Positions 52,179 to 60,950 of a stretch of DNA of 64,000 bases are shown one piece after another. Below the pieces are notes generated by a model. It did no database searches, was not told where the DNA came from, and was given only the letters and a program-made list of their open reading frames with translations. The number at the start of each line of letters is the position of its first letter. The first letter of the stretch is position 1. This DNA is from Mycobacterium terramassiliense (GTDB lineage Bacteria; Actinomycetota; Actinomycetes; Mycobacteriales; Mycobacteriaceae), in the NCBI RefSeq assembly GCF_900157385.1, contig NZ_LT717701.1:1771772-1835771 (forward strand). Direction: 5' to 3'. A program made the position numbers and the translations under genes.

Positions 52179-52978
52179 CCCAAGGGGATAACGACCCGCC
52201 CGGCGCTCTCGTCGAGCTTCGCGGCAACGTGATGGTCATTACCATCAACCGGCCGGAGGCCCGCAACGCGGTCAACGCGGCCGTCAGCATCGCCGTCGGG
52301 GACGCGCTGGAGCAGGCGCAGCACGACCCCGGCGTGCGGGCGGTGGTCATCACCGGCGCCGGCGACAGGTCGTTCTGCGCCGGCGCCGACCTCAAGGCGA
52401 TCTCGCGCCGGGAGAACCTCTATCACCCGGAGCACGGCGAGTGGGGCTTCGCCGGCTATGTGCACCACTTCATCGACAAGCCCACGATCGCCGCGGTCAA
52501 CGGCACCGCGCTGGGCGGCGGGACCGAGCTCGCGCTGGCCAGCGACCTGGTGGTCGCCGACGAACGGGCCACGTTCGGCTTGCCGGAGGTCAAACGTGGC
52601 CTGATCGCCGCGGCCGGCGGCGTCTTCCGGATCATCGACCACCTGCCCCGCAAGGTGGCGATGGAGCTGCTGCTGACCGGCGAGCCGATCACCGCGGCGG
52701 ACGCCCTCGGATGGGGCCTAATCAACCGGGTCGTCGGTGCGGGGGAGGTGCTGGACGCCGCGCTGGCCCTGGCCGCCCGGGTGACGGCCAACGCGCCGCT
52801 GTCGGTGCAGGCCAGCAAGCGCATCGCCTACGGGGTCGACGACGGCGTCATCGTGGGCGACGAGCCGGGCTGGGAGCGCACCGTGCGCGAAATGCGTTCG
52901 CTGATCAGGTCCGAGGACGCCAAGGAGGGGCCCCTGGCGTTCGCCGAGAAGCGAGAACCGGTCTGGCAGGCGCGCTAG
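52175..52978 (+). CDS. Enoyl-CoA hydratase/isomerase (crotonase)
   Basis: 267 aa, crotonase fold. The oxyanion-hole segments are DRSFCAGADLKAI and NGTALGGGTELALA. In the active site FGLPEVKRGLIAAAGG the first Glu is present (LPE). It hydrates 2-enoyl-CoA, or isomerises it. GTG 52175 overlaps the thiolase stop (GTGA), so the two are translated together. It ends at the palindrome shared with the convergent flavoprotein gene. Confidence 0.9.
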   Translation: MTQGDNDPPGALVELRGNVMVITINRPEARNAVNAAVSIAVGDALEQAQHDPGVRAVVITGAGDRSFCAGADLKAISRRENLYHPEHGEWGFAGYVHHFIDKPTIAAVNGTALGGGTELALASDLVVADERATFGLPEVKRGLIAAAGGVFRIIDHLPRKVAMELLLTGEPITAADALGWGLINRVVGAGEVLDAALALAARVTANAPLSVQASKRIAYGVDDGVIVGDEPGWERTVREMRSLIRSEDAKEGPLAFAEKREPVWQAR

Positions 52979-52988
52979 CTAGCGCGCC
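52969..52988. terminator. Palindrome formed by two facing stop codons
   Basis: GGCGCGCTAGCTAGCGCGCC is a perfect 20-bp palindrome whose centre contains the stop codons of both convergent genes (52976-52978 plus strand, 52979-52981 minus strand). It could stop transcription from both sides. No U-run follows. Confidence 0.45.
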
Positions 52989-53992
52989 AGGATGTTCACC
53001 GCGCCCCCGAACACGCCGGGCAGCATCGCGGCCGCCGGCACGATGGCGCGGCGCGCCAGCACCGGCGCGCTGCCCAGCACCACCGCCCGGGTGAGCAGCC
53101 GGTAGTTGCGGGTGACCCGGTGCCACGCGGCCTCGTATGACGACGGCGCGTCGCTGATGATGGCGTCGACCGCCGCGGCCGCCTGCTTGACCGCGAGGCT
53201 GATGCCCTCGCCGGTCAGCGCATCCTCGTATCCGGCCGCGTCGCCGACCAGCAGCACCCGTCCCGCCACGCGGCGGGAGACCACCTGACGCAGCGGGCCG
53301 CAGCCGCGGGCCTGCCCGCGATCGGCGTCCTTCAGGCGCTCGGCCAGCCACGGGAACCAGCCCAGGTCGGGCCGCCCCCCGGACAGGATCGCCACGCCCA
53401 CCAGGTCGGGTTCCACCGGCGTCACGTACGCCTCGCCCCAGCGGGACCAGTGCACCTCGACGAACTCCGACCACGCCGGCACCTTGAAGTGCCACCGCAC
53501 CCCGTGGCGCCGCGGTGTTCCGGCCGTGGCCTTGATGCCGACCGCGCGCCGCACCGCCGAGTGCAGCCCGTCGGCGCCCACCAACCATTTCGCGCGCACA
53601 CCCGCAGCCGTCACGCCGTGCGCGTCCTGCTCGACGCTGGTCACCCGCGCCCGAATCCACTCGGTGTCTTGCTCTTTGGCGCGCGCCGCCAGCGCGGCGT
53701 GCAACGTGGTGCGCCGCACGCCCCGGCCGGACCCATCGCGAAACAGCGCCTCGGCCCGGCGATGCTCGCTCACATAGGCGATCCCGCGAAAGGGCATGCC
53801 GGCCGGGTCCACCCCGAGCGACGTCAGCTCCGCCAAACCGCCGGGCATCAGCCCCTCGCCGCACGCCTTGTCGATGGGGCCCTCGCGCGGTTCGGCCACG
53901 ATCACCGAAAGCCCAAGCCGCCGAGCGTGTAACGCCGTTGCGAGGCCCCCGGGACCGCCCCCGATGATCAGCAGATCGGTGTCGTAGGTCAT
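52979..53992 (-). CDS. FAD-dependent oxidoreductase of the polyketide-quinone operon
   Basis: 337 aa. Group A flavoprotein: GGGPGGL at 11-17 for FAD, the second GD motif in LLVGDAAGYEDALTGEGI, geranylgeranyl-reductase/UbiH-like. In the three-gene operons with a type III PKS and an ICMT-like methyltransferase (srsABC of Streptomyces, the M. smegmatis polyketide-quinone locus), this flavoprotein hydroxylates the resorcinol ring so that it can become a quinone. It overlaps the methyltransferase gene by 4 bp (ATGA). Confidence 0.87.
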   Translation of the reverse strand: MTYDTDLLIIGGGPGGLATALHARRLGLSVIVAEPREGPIDKACGEGLMPGGLAELTSLGVDPAGMPFRGIAYVSEHRRAEALFRDGSGRGVRRTTLHAALAARAKEQDTEWIRARVTSVEQDAHGVTAAGVRAKWLVGADGLHSAVRRAVGIKATAGTPRRHGVRWHFKVPAWSEFVEVHWSRWGEAYVTPVEPDLVGVAILSGGRPDLGWFPWLAERLKDADRGQARGCGPLRQVVSRRVAGRVLLVGDAAGYEDALTGEGISLAVKQAAAAVDAIISDAPSSYEAAWHRVTRNYRLLTRAVVLGSAPVLARRAIVPAAAMLPGVFGGAVNILAR

Positions 53993-54492
53993 GACGTGTA
54001 GCCCAGGGCCGAGTTCTCCACGTGCAGGCGCACCCCGAGCAGCATCGCGTTGGCCAGCGTGAAGATCGCCGCGGTCAGCCACGCCGTGTGCACCAGCGGC
54101 AGCGCGAACCCCTCGGCCACCACCGCAACATAGTTGGGATGGTGCAGCCATCGGTAGGGGCCCTCGCGCACCAACGGCGCATTCGGCAGCACGATCACCC
54201 GGGTGTTCCACCGGTGCCCCAGCGTCGTGATGCACCACCAGCGCAGCACCTGGCTCAGCGCGGCGATGGCCAGCATCGGCCAGCCCAGCCACGGGATGAA
54301 CGGTCGGTGCAGCGCCCACGGCTCGATGATGCAGCCGAGCAGCAGCGCGGTATGCAAGACGACCATCACCGGGTAATGGGATTGGCCAAACTCCTTGGCG
54401 CCCTGGGCAAAAGACCATTGCGCGTTGCGCTTGGACACCACCAGCTCCGCCACGCGTTCGATGGCGACGGCCAGGATCAGCAGGTAATACAT
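53989..54492 (-). CDS. ICMT-like membrane O-methyltransferase
   Basis: 167 aa with four or five hydrophobic segments and the isoprenylcysteine carboxyl-methyltransferase motif GPYRWLHHPNYVAVVAEG. In this operon type the enzyme methylates a phenolic hydroxyl of the alkylresorcinol using SAM, and not prenylated cysteine. ATG 54492; 14 bp after the PKS gene. Matches Rv1139c by position. Confidence 0.88.
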   Translation of the reverse strand: MYYLLILAVAIERVAELVVSKRNAQWSFAQGAKEFGQSHYPVMVVLHTALLLGCIIEPWALHRPFIPWLGWPMLAIAALSQVLRWWCITTLGHRWNTRVIVLPNAPLVREGPYRWLHHPNYVAVVAEGFALPLVHTAWLTAAIFTLANAMLLGVRLHVENSALGYTS

Positions 54493-54506
54493 AGCGTTAT
54501 CCGGCC

Positions 54507-55622
54507 CTACCAGCGCAGCAGGACGAATTCGGCGGAGAAGCCCGGTCCCATCGCGACCATCAGCCCGATCGAACCCGGCGACGGTGGGTCGGCCATGGTG
54601 GCGTGCAGTATATCAAGTACCGAAACCGACGAGAGGTTTCCGTTGTTGCGCAACGAGTTTCTGGTGACCTCGAGCGCATCCGGCGGCAGCTCCAACACTT
54701 CTTCGACCGCGTCGATCACCTTGGGGCCGGCGGCGTGCAACAACCACGTCGACACGTCCGTGGTGGCCAGTCCGTGGTCGGCCAGGAATGCGCGGACGTC
54801 GTCGCCCAGGAATTTCTCGACGATGGTCGAGATCTCGACGGACAGGACGATCCCGAACCCGTTGCTGCCGATGTTCCAGCCCAACACGTCCTCGGTGTCG
54901 GGGTAGGTCCGGCTGCGGGTGGCCAGCACCTTCGGCCCGGCCGCGTCGCGGTTGGCCCCGGTCGCGACGACGACCCCGGCGCCGTCCCCAAACAAGCTGG
55001 AAGCCACCAGATTTGGGATCGAATTGTCCTGCCGCTGGACGGTCAGCGAGCACAGCTCGACCGCCAGCAGCGCCGCCACCTCGTTGGGGAACGCGCGCAG
55101 ATAGTCGTGCACGCGGGCCATGCCGGCCGCGCCGGCCACGCAACCCAGGCCGAACAACGGGATGCGTTTGACGTCCTGGCGCAGCCCGATCCGTGTTGCC
55201 AGCCGCGCCTCCAGCGACGGCACGGACAACCCGGTGACCGTCGTCGAGAAGACGGCGTCGACGTCCGACGGCTCGAGCTTCGCCTGGGCGAGCGCGGCGA
55301 GCATCGCCTGCTCGGCCAGGTCGAGGGCGATTTCGATGTAGGCGTCGTTCGCCTCGGTGAAGCCGCTCAGCTTGCCGTACCGCGACAGCGGCAGCGCGGT
55401 GTTCCTGAACTCCACCCCGCTGCTGAGCGCAAAACGCCGGAACTCCGGACCGGCGAAGTCGGTCAGCGCCCCGATGGTTTCGTCCTGTGTGTAGCGGTTG
55501 GGTGGAAATGTGACGGCCACGCCCGCGACGGACGGGTCCGCTGTTGAATTTTCGATACGCACGCGCGTAGAAGCGCCCCCGATGATCTCCTCCATGTGGG
55601 GGTCACGGTGCGCACGCCGCAT
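54507..55622 (-). CDS. Type III polyketide synthase
   Basis: 371 aa chalcone-synthase fold. The catalytic triad is Cys161 (GLGCVAGAAG), His296 (LLHAAGP) and Asn329 (NNGNLSS). It condenses an acyl-CoA starter with malonyl-CoA units to a resorcinol or pyrone. The two following genes (ICMT-like, flavoprotein) match the alkylresorcinol-to-quinone pathway. The start is uncertain between ATG 55622 and ATG 55595; neither has a clear ribosome-binding site. It is divergent from the atypical SDR at 55652, with a 29-bp gap. Confidence 0.9.
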   Translation of the reverse strand: MRRAHRDPHMEEIIGGASTRVRIENSTADPSVAGVAVTFPPNRYTQDETIGALTDFAGPEFRRFALSSGVEFRNTALPLSRYGKLSGFTEANDAYIEIALDLAEQAMLAALAQAKLEPSDVDAVFSTTVTGLSVPSLEARLATRIGLRQDVKRIPLFGLGCVAGAAGMARVHDYLRAFPNEVAALLAVELCSLTVQRQDNSIPNLVASSLFGDGAGVVVATGANRDAAGPKVLATRSRTYPDTEDVLGWNIGSNGFGIVLSVEISTIVEKFLGDDVRAFLADHGLATTDVSTWLLHAAGPKVIDAVEEVLELPPDALEVTRNSLRNNGNLSSVSVLDILHATMADPPSPGSIGLMVAMGPGFSAEFVLLRW

Positions 55623-55639
55623 CGGTTCAAAAGTCTGGC

Positions 55640-55645
55640 TAGTGT
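55640..55645 (+). promoter_or_regulatory. -10 element of a leaderless gene
   Basis: TAGTGT (TANNNT) exactly 6 nt before ATG 55652, so transcription should begin at or next to the start codon. Confidence 0.55.
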
Positions 55646-55651
55646 CGGGGT

Positions 55652-56797
55652 ATGCGGATTCTGGTCACCGGCGCCACCGGCTATGTCGGATCGCGCCTGG
55701 TCACTGCGCTGCTGGGGGAGGGGCATCAGGTCGTGACGGCCACCCGAAACCCGGGGCGCCTCAAGCGTTTCGGTTGGTCCGACGATGTCATCCCGGTCAC
55801 CCTCGACGCGTCGGATCCGGCGTCGGTGCGGGCCGGCCTGGCCGCCGCCGGCCCGGTGGAGGTGCTGTATTACCTGGTGCACGCCATCGGCCAGCCCGGT
55901 TTCCGCGACGCGGACAAGGCCGCGGCCCACAACGTCGCGGTGGCGGCCCGCGACGCCGGGGTGGGGCGCATCGTCTACCTGGGCGGCTTCGTGCCGGCCG
56001 ACGAGGCGCTGTCCGAGCACCTGACCAGCCGGGCTGAGGTGGCCGAGGCCCTGACCGTCGAAGGCGGGCCCGAGCTGGTGTGGCTGGGCGCGGCGATCAT
56101 CATCGGCGCCGGCTCGACGTCGTTCGAGATGATGCGGTACGTGGGGGACCGGTTCCCGCTCATTCCGATACCGAGCTGGATGGACAACCCGATCGACCCG
56201 ATCTCGATCCGCGACGTGCTGCACTACCTCGTCGCGGCGGCGGACCCCGCCCGGGTGCCCGCGGGCGCGTACGACATTTCCGGGCCGGGCACCACCACCT
56301 ACCGGGGGTTGCTCAAGACGTACGCGCGCGTCTCGGGCAGGTGGCATGTCTCGTTGCCGGTGGGCAGGATCGACATGGCCCTGGCGTCGCTGATCACCGG
56401 CGTCGCGCTGCCGGTTCCCCCGGGGCTGGCCGCGGACCTGGTCGAGTCGCTCGACCATCCGATGGTGGCGTCGGTCAGCGGGCTGCGCGACCGCGTGCCC
56501 GACCCGCCCGGGGGCCTGCTCGGCGTCGAGGACGCCATCGCCCTGGCGCTGGCCGGGTCGAGGCGCCGGCCGAAACCCGTCAACGCGCTGACCGATCCGC
56601 ACGACCTGGCCGACAGCGACCCCGCCTGGGCCGGCGGCGACGCCCTGCGCATCCGGCGGGTCGCCCGCGCGATCACCCCGCGCGTCGCCCGGCCCACCCT
56701 GCGGTTGGTCAACAACGTCCCCGGCCCGCTCGCCGGGGCCCTGCGCACCGGCCTCGACATCCTTTTCGCGTTGAACGCGAAGGTGCGTCCGGCATGA
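55652..56797 (+). CDS. Atypical SDR, NAD(P)H-binding
   Basis: 381 aa. N-terminal TGATGYVG (6-13), then YYLVHAIG and an IRDVLHYLVAAA segment. The same pattern is seen in the protein at 57521-58846, so the two are paralogues, but this one lacks the C-terminal SRPBCC-like/DUF2867 part. Active-site Tyr-Lys of classical SDRs is not obvious. Probably leaderless (see the -10 at 55640). The start of the CPBP protease gene overlaps its stop by 4 bp. Confidence 0.83.
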   Translation: MRILVTGATGYVGSRLVTALLGEGHQVVTATRNPGRLKRFGWSDDVIPVTLDASDPASVRAGLAAAGPVEVLYYLVHAIGQPGFRDADKAAAHNVAVAARDAGVGRIVYLGGFVPADEALSEHLTSRAEVAEALTVEGGPELVWLGAAIIIGAGSTSFEMMRYVGDRFPLIPIPSWMDNPIDPISIRDVLHYLVAAADPARVPAGAYDISGPGTTTYRGLLKTYARVSGRWHVSLPVGRIDMALASLITGVALPVPPGLAADLVESLDHPMVASVSGLRDRVPDPPGGLLGVEDAIALALAGSRRRPKPVNALTDPHDLADSDPAWAGGDALRIRRVARAITPRVARPTLRLVNNVPGPLAGALRTGLDILFALNAKVRPA

Positions 56798-57516
56798 GCC
56801 AGTCGACCGCGCCGTACCGCGCCACCGCCTTCTCCGAGTTGCGCCGCGCGATCACCAACGTGGCCGTGCCCCATAACGAGCCGCCGGGCGTGGTGCGGCG
56901 CCGGCGCGTCATCGTCGCCATCACGCTGGTGATCGGCGCGGTGGTGCTCGGCTTTTCGCTGCGCTGTCATCCGGGCGAGTCGAGCTTCTACTGGTTGACC
57001 CTGGCGCTGGCGGCGGTATGGGTCGCCGGCGGATTCGTCTCGGGCCCGCTGCACCTGGGCGGCATCTGTTGGCGCGGACGCAACCAGCGCCCCGTCATCA
57101 CCGGGACGACCGTGGGCCTGCTGCTCGGTGGGGTGTTCATCGTGGGCGGGCTGATCGCCCGGGAGATACCGCCCGTAGCGGAGTTGATCACCCGGGTGCT
57201 GCTCTACGCCCACCACGGGTGGTATCCGGTGATCGTGGTGATCACCCTCGTCAACGGCGTCGCCGAGGAGATCTTCTTTCGGGGCGCGCTCTACACCGCC
57301 CTCGGGCGGTACCACCCGGTGCTCATCTCGACGCTGCTGTACACCTGCGCGACCCTGGCGAGCGGCAACCCGATGCTGGGATTCGCGGCGATCATTCTCG
57401 GGATGGTGTGCGCGCTGGAGCGCCGGGCCAGCGGCGGCGTGCTGGCGCCGGTGCTCACCCACCTCGTGTGGGGCCTGATCATGGTGCTCGCACTGCCCCC
57501 GTTGTTCGGCGTCTGA
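56794..57516 (+). CDS. CPBP (CAAX-type) intramembrane metalloprotease
   Basis: 240 aa with about seven hydrophobic segments. Motif 1 EEIFFRG (EExxxR) and the later THLVWG His are the metal/active-site set of the CPBP family (bacterial Abi/CAAX-like); the FxxxH motif between them is not clear (YTCATL). The function in bacteria is mostly unknown. It is coupled to the SDR at 55652 (ATGA) and converges with the paralogous SDR 4 bp downstream. Confidence 0.82.
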   Translation: MSQSTAPYRATAFSELRRAITNVAVPHNEPPGVVRRRRVIVAITLVIGAVVLGFSLRCHPGESSFYWLTLALAAVWVAGGFVSGPLHLGGICWRGRNQRPVITGTTVGLLLGGVFIVGGLIAREIPPVAELITRVLLYAHHGWYPVIVVITLVNGVAEEIFFRGALYTALGRYHPVLISTLLYTCATLASGNPMLGFAAIILGMVCALERRASGGVLAPVLTHLVWGLIMVLALPPLFGV

Positions 57517-57520
57517 CCGG

Positions 57521-58846
57521 TCACGCGGCGTCACGTGCCAGGGCGCGCAGCGCGGCCGCGAGCACGGGCCGCGACGCGACCCAGTACAGCCGCCCCGGAA
57601 GGCCGCGCGGCACAAAGGTCGCCCGCTGCGTGTACCGGGCGCCCCCGCCGTCCCGCGGCGCCACGTCGATCTCGAGCCAGCCCTGGCCCACCGAGCTCGG
57701 CCCGGAGTGCAGTCGCAGCGCGCTGCCGGGTTCCCGCTCCTCGACGACCCAGCCCCTGAAGAGGCGGCTTCGGGCGATCCCGGCCTCGGCCGCCCGCCAC
57801 ACATCGGCGGGCTGCGCGGCGGTCTCGGCGGTGCGCACGTCGGTGTGGATGATCTCGCCGGCCCAGTGCGGGTCACTGGGCAGCGGCTCGGCGGGATCCG
57901 AGCCCAGCGAGGCCCAGGTGGCGGGCTCGAGTCCGCGCGTCCCGCGGTCGAGCGCCAATTCGACGGCGCGGCGGTAGCCTGTCAGGCCGCCCGCCGGCGG
58001 GTCGATGATGCTGTCGATGTCCGAATTGCGCATCACCGCATCGCATTCCAGCGATTCGATGAGCGGGCGGGCCAGCCCGGGTGGGATCGGCGTGACGGCC
58101 CCGATCCACAAACTGGCGATCGTCGGGGTCAGGAATGGCAGCACGACCAGATAGCGCCGCCCGAGGCCCGCGACCTCGGCGTACACCCGCATCATGTCGC
58201 CGTACTCCAGGACGTCGGGTCCGCCGATGTCCCAGGTCCGCGATTCCGGCACCGGCGCCGTCGCCGCGGCGACGAGGTAATGGAGCACGTCGCGCACCGC
58301 GATCGGCTGAATCTTGTTGTGCACCCACTTCGGCGTGGTCATCAGGGGCAGCCGGTCGGTGAGGTGGCGGATCAGCTCGAAGGACGCGGAACCGGACCCG
58401 ATGACCACGCCGGCCTGCAGCACCACCGTCTCGATGCCGGAGTCGATGAGGGCCTCGCCGACGGCCGCGCGCGATTCGAGGTGCTCGGACAGCTTGGTGC
58501 CCTCGGGATGCAGCCCGCTCAGATACACCACCCGCCGCACCCCGGTGCGGCGTGCGGCGGTCACCACGTTGCGCACGGCACGGTCTTCCTCGGCGGCGAA
58601 GTCCTTGGAGGCGCCCATCGAGTGGACCAGGTAGTAGACGACGTCCATCCCGTCGAACGCCGCGATCAGCGACCCAACGTCGCCGAGGTCGCCGCGCGCC
58701 ACCTCGGCCCGCGCGCGCCACGGCACGCCGGCCAGCTTGTCCGGGTTGCGCGCCAGGGCGCGAACGGCGTGGCCCTCGTCGAGCAGTCGGGGCACCAGTC
58801 GGGCACCGATGTAGCCGGTCGCCCCGGTGACCAGGCAGCGCACCAT
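57521..58846 (-). CDS. Atypical SDR with C-terminal DUF2867-like domain
   Basis: 441 aa. N-terminal TGATGYIG (about 7-14) binds NAD(P), YYLVHSMG and IAVRDVLHYLVAAA are shared with the 55652 protein. From about residue 330 a second domain follows (SRLFRGWVVEE..., then GQGWLEIDV and RGLPGRLYW), like DUF2867, a lipid-binding-type fold. GGAGG precedes ATG 58846 by 4 bp and GTG 58843 by 7 bp, so either start is possible. Substrate unknown. Confidence 0.85.
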   Translation of the reverse strand: MVRCLVTGATGYIGARLVPRLLDEGHAVRALARNPDKLAGVPWRARAEVARGDLGDVGSLIAAFDGMDVVYYLVHSMGASKDFAAEEDRAVRNVVTAARRTGVRRVVYLSGLHPEGTKLSEHLESRAAVGEALIDSGIETVVLQAGVVIGSGSASFELIRHLTDRLPLMTTPKWVHNKIQPIAVRDVLHYLVAAATAPVPESRTWDIGGPDVLEYGDMMRVYAEVAGLGRRYLVVLPFLTPTIASLWIGAVTPIPPGLARPLIESLECDAVMRNSDIDSIIDPPAGGLTGYRRAVELALDRGTRGLEPATWASLGSDPAEPLPSDPHWAGEIIHTDVRTAETAAQPADVWRAAEAGIARSRLFRGWVVEEREPGSALRLHSGPSSVGQGWLEIDVAPRDGGGARYTQRATFVPRGLPGRLYWVASRPVLAAALRALARDAA

Positions 58847-58923
58847 CGACCCTCCCGTTCCTCCCAGGTCTTATTCGGAACCAACAAGGGGAAGGATTGC
58901 CGGTTCTGGCCGGGGTAAGCCTG

Positions 58924-59736
58924 TCAGTCGTCGGTGAAGTTGGGGGCGCGGCGCTCCTGGAAAGCCGTGGTGCCCTCCTTGAAGTCGTGCGAAACCAGCA
59001 GCCGCGACTGCCCTTCGTATTCACGATCCAGGGCGGCGTCCAACTCGGTGAGTGTGGCCGCGTTGATCGCCTGCTTGGTCCTGGCGAACGCCACCGCCGG
59101 GCCGGCCAACAACCGTGCGATCACCTTGTCCACCTCGGCCTCGAAGTCGTCCGCCGGATAGACCGCGCTGACCAGCCCCCACGCCAGGGCCTCGGTGGCC
59201 GGCAATCGCTCGGGCAGCAGCGCCATGCGCATCGCCCGGATCCGGCCCACCGCGGCCGCGATCAACGCCGACGCGCCGCCGTCGGGCATCAAACCGATCT
59301 TGGTAAAGGCGAGCATGAAAAACGCTTTGTCGGAGGCCAATACGACATCACAGGCCAGGGCGATGGAGACGCCCACGCCGGCCGCCGGTCCCTGAACCAC
59401 CGCGACCACCGGGTGCGGCACCGCGGCGATGGCCCGCACCAGCCGGTTGATCTCCAACACGATCTCGTCCGGCGGAACCCCGCCGCTGCCGGCCATGTCG
59501 TCGGCGCTGATGCCCGCTCCGGAACTGAAGCCGCGGCCCGCGCCGCCCAGTCGCACCACCCTGACCGCCGGGTCGGTGGCCGCGTGTTCCAACGCGTCGG
59601 CGATGCCGGTGATCACCGGGATAGTCAGGGAGTTCAGGCTGTCGGGGCGGTTGATGGTCAGCGACAGCACGCCGTCGGTCAGCGCGACGTCGAGACCAGC
59701 AACCGGTGCGAGCGTGGCGATTCCAGAATCCGGCAT
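58924..59736 (-). CDS. Enoyl-CoA hydratase/isomerase (EchA)
   Basis: 270 aa crotonase. Oxyanion-hole segments GRGFSSGAGIS and QGPAAGVGVSIALACD. The position that usually holds Glu in the first catalytic site reads FTKIGLMPDGGAS, where Asp (D) takes the second Glu place, so isomerase rather than hydratase activity is possible. By order next to mcr it corresponds to EchA10 or EchA11. ATG 59736 is chosen because TAGTGT (59744-59749) is 7 nt before it, which makes the mRNA leaderless. Confidence 0.88.
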   Translation of the reverse strand: MPDSGIATLAPVAGLDVALTDGVLSLTINRPDSLNSLTIPVITGIADALEHAATDPAVRVVRLGGAGRGFSSGAGISADDMAGSGGVPPDEIVLEINRLVRAIAAVPHPVVAVVQGPAAGVGVSIALACDVVLASDKAFFMLAFTKIGLMPDGGASALIAAAVGRIRAMRMALLPERLPATEALAWGLVSAVYPADDFEAEVDKVIARLLAGPAVAFARTKQAINAATLTELDAALDREYEGQSRLLVSHDFKEGTTAFQERRAPNFTDD

Positions 59737-59825
59737 GCGCCTCACACTAGGTGACCGGGCTGCGCGACCGTCGAGTGCGGCTGAGAAGATGCCAACGACG
59801 TCAAAGCGGACGAAGGGGCAACATC

Positions 59826-60908
59826 ATGGCGGGACCGCTGCAAGGACTGCGGGTAGTCGAGCTGGCCGGCATCGGGCCCGGCCCACATGCCGCGATGATC
59901 CTGGGCGATCTGGGCGCCGACGTGGTGCGCATCGACCGGCCCAGCAAGGGACCCGGTGGCGTGGCGAAGGACGCCATGAGCCGCAACCGCCGCATCGTGA
60001 CCGCCGACCTCAAGTCCGAAGCGGGCCGCGAACTCGTGCTCAAGCTCGTCGCGAAGGCCGACGTCTTGATCGAGGGCTACCGTCCCGGCGTCACCGAGCG
60101 GCTCGGCCTGGGCCCGGAGGACTGCTCGAAGGTCAACGAGCGACTGGTCTACGCCCGGATGACCGGCTGGGGTCAGACCGGCCCGCGCAGTCAGCAGGCG
60201 GGCCACGACATCAACTACATCTCGCTGAACGGGATCCTGCACGCGATCGGCCGGGCGAACGAGCGGCCGGTGCCGCCGCTGAACCTGGTCGGCGATTTCG
60301 GCGGCGGCTCGATGTTCCTGTTGGTCGGCATCCTGTCCGCGCTGTGGGAGCGGCAGAGCTCCGGCAAGGGTCAGGTCATCGACGCCGCGATGGTCGACGG
60401 TTCCAGCGTGCTGATCCAGATGATGTGGCAGATGCGTGCCTCGGGAATGTGGACGGACGTGCGCGGCACCAACATGCTCGACGGCGGCGCCCCCTACTAC
60501 GACACTTACGAGTGCGCCGACGGCCGCTACGTCGCCGTCGGCGCAATCGAGCCACAGTTCTACGCGGCGATGCTCGCCGGGCTGGGCTTGGACGGGGCCG
60601 ACCTGCCACCGCAGAACGACGTCACGCGGTGGCCCGAGCTGCGGGCGATACTGACCGAGAAGTTTGCCGGCCACGACCGCGACCACTGGGCGAAGGCGTT
60701 CGCCGACTCCGACGCCTGCGTGACGCCGGTGCTGGCCTTCGGCGAGGTGCAGACCGAGCCGCACATCACCGAGCGCGACACGTTCTACGAGGTCAACGGG
60801 GCCCTGCAGCCGTTGCCCGCGCCGCGGTTCTCCAGGACCGCGCCGGGCACGCCACGCCCGGCCGCGCCGGTGACCGCCATCGAAGCGGTGCTCGAGGACT
60901 GGGTATAG
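59826..60908 (+). CDS. mcr: Alpha-methylacyl-CoA racemase
   Basis: 360 aa, same length as M. tuberculosis MCR and nearly identical in long stretches. Catalytic residues H127, D157 and E242 correspond to His126, Asp156 and Glu241 of MCR, shifted by one. It interconverts (R)- and (S)-2-methylacyl-CoA, needed to degrade cholesterol side chains and methyl-branched fatty acids. ATG 59826 follows an AAGGGG ribosome-binding site. Probably in one transcript with the SDR that follows. Confidence 0.96.
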   Translation: MAGPLQGLRVVELAGIGPGPHAAMILGDLGADVVRIDRPSKGPGGVAKDAMSRNRRIVTADLKSEAGRELVLKLVAKADVLIEGYRPGVTERLGLGPEDCSKVNERLVYARMTGWGQTGPRSQQAGHDINYISLNGILHAIGRANERPVPPLNLVGDFGGGSMFLLVGILSALWERQSSGKGQVIDAAMVDGSSVLIQMMWQMRASGMWTDVRGTNMLDGGAPYYDTYECADGRYVAVGAIEPQFYAAMLAGLGLDGADLPPQNDVTRWPELRAILTEKFAGHDRDHWAKAFADSDACVTPVLAFGEVQTEPHITERDTFYEVNGALQPLPAPRFSRTAPGTPRPAAPVTAIEAVLEDWV

Positions 60909-60911
60909 TCC

Positions 60912-60927
60912 CCAACCAACTGGTTGG
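60912..60927. promoter_or_regulatory. Inverted repeat between mcr and the SDR gene
   Basis: CCAACCAACTGGTTGG, arms CCAACC/GGTTGG. It lies 23 bp before the SDR start. Similar CCAAC-GTTGG palindromes are typical of TetR operators near mycobacterial lipid genes, so the SDR may have its own controlled promoter. Confidence 0.4.
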
Positions 60928-60950
60928 CTGGACGTGAGGGAAGGACACGC

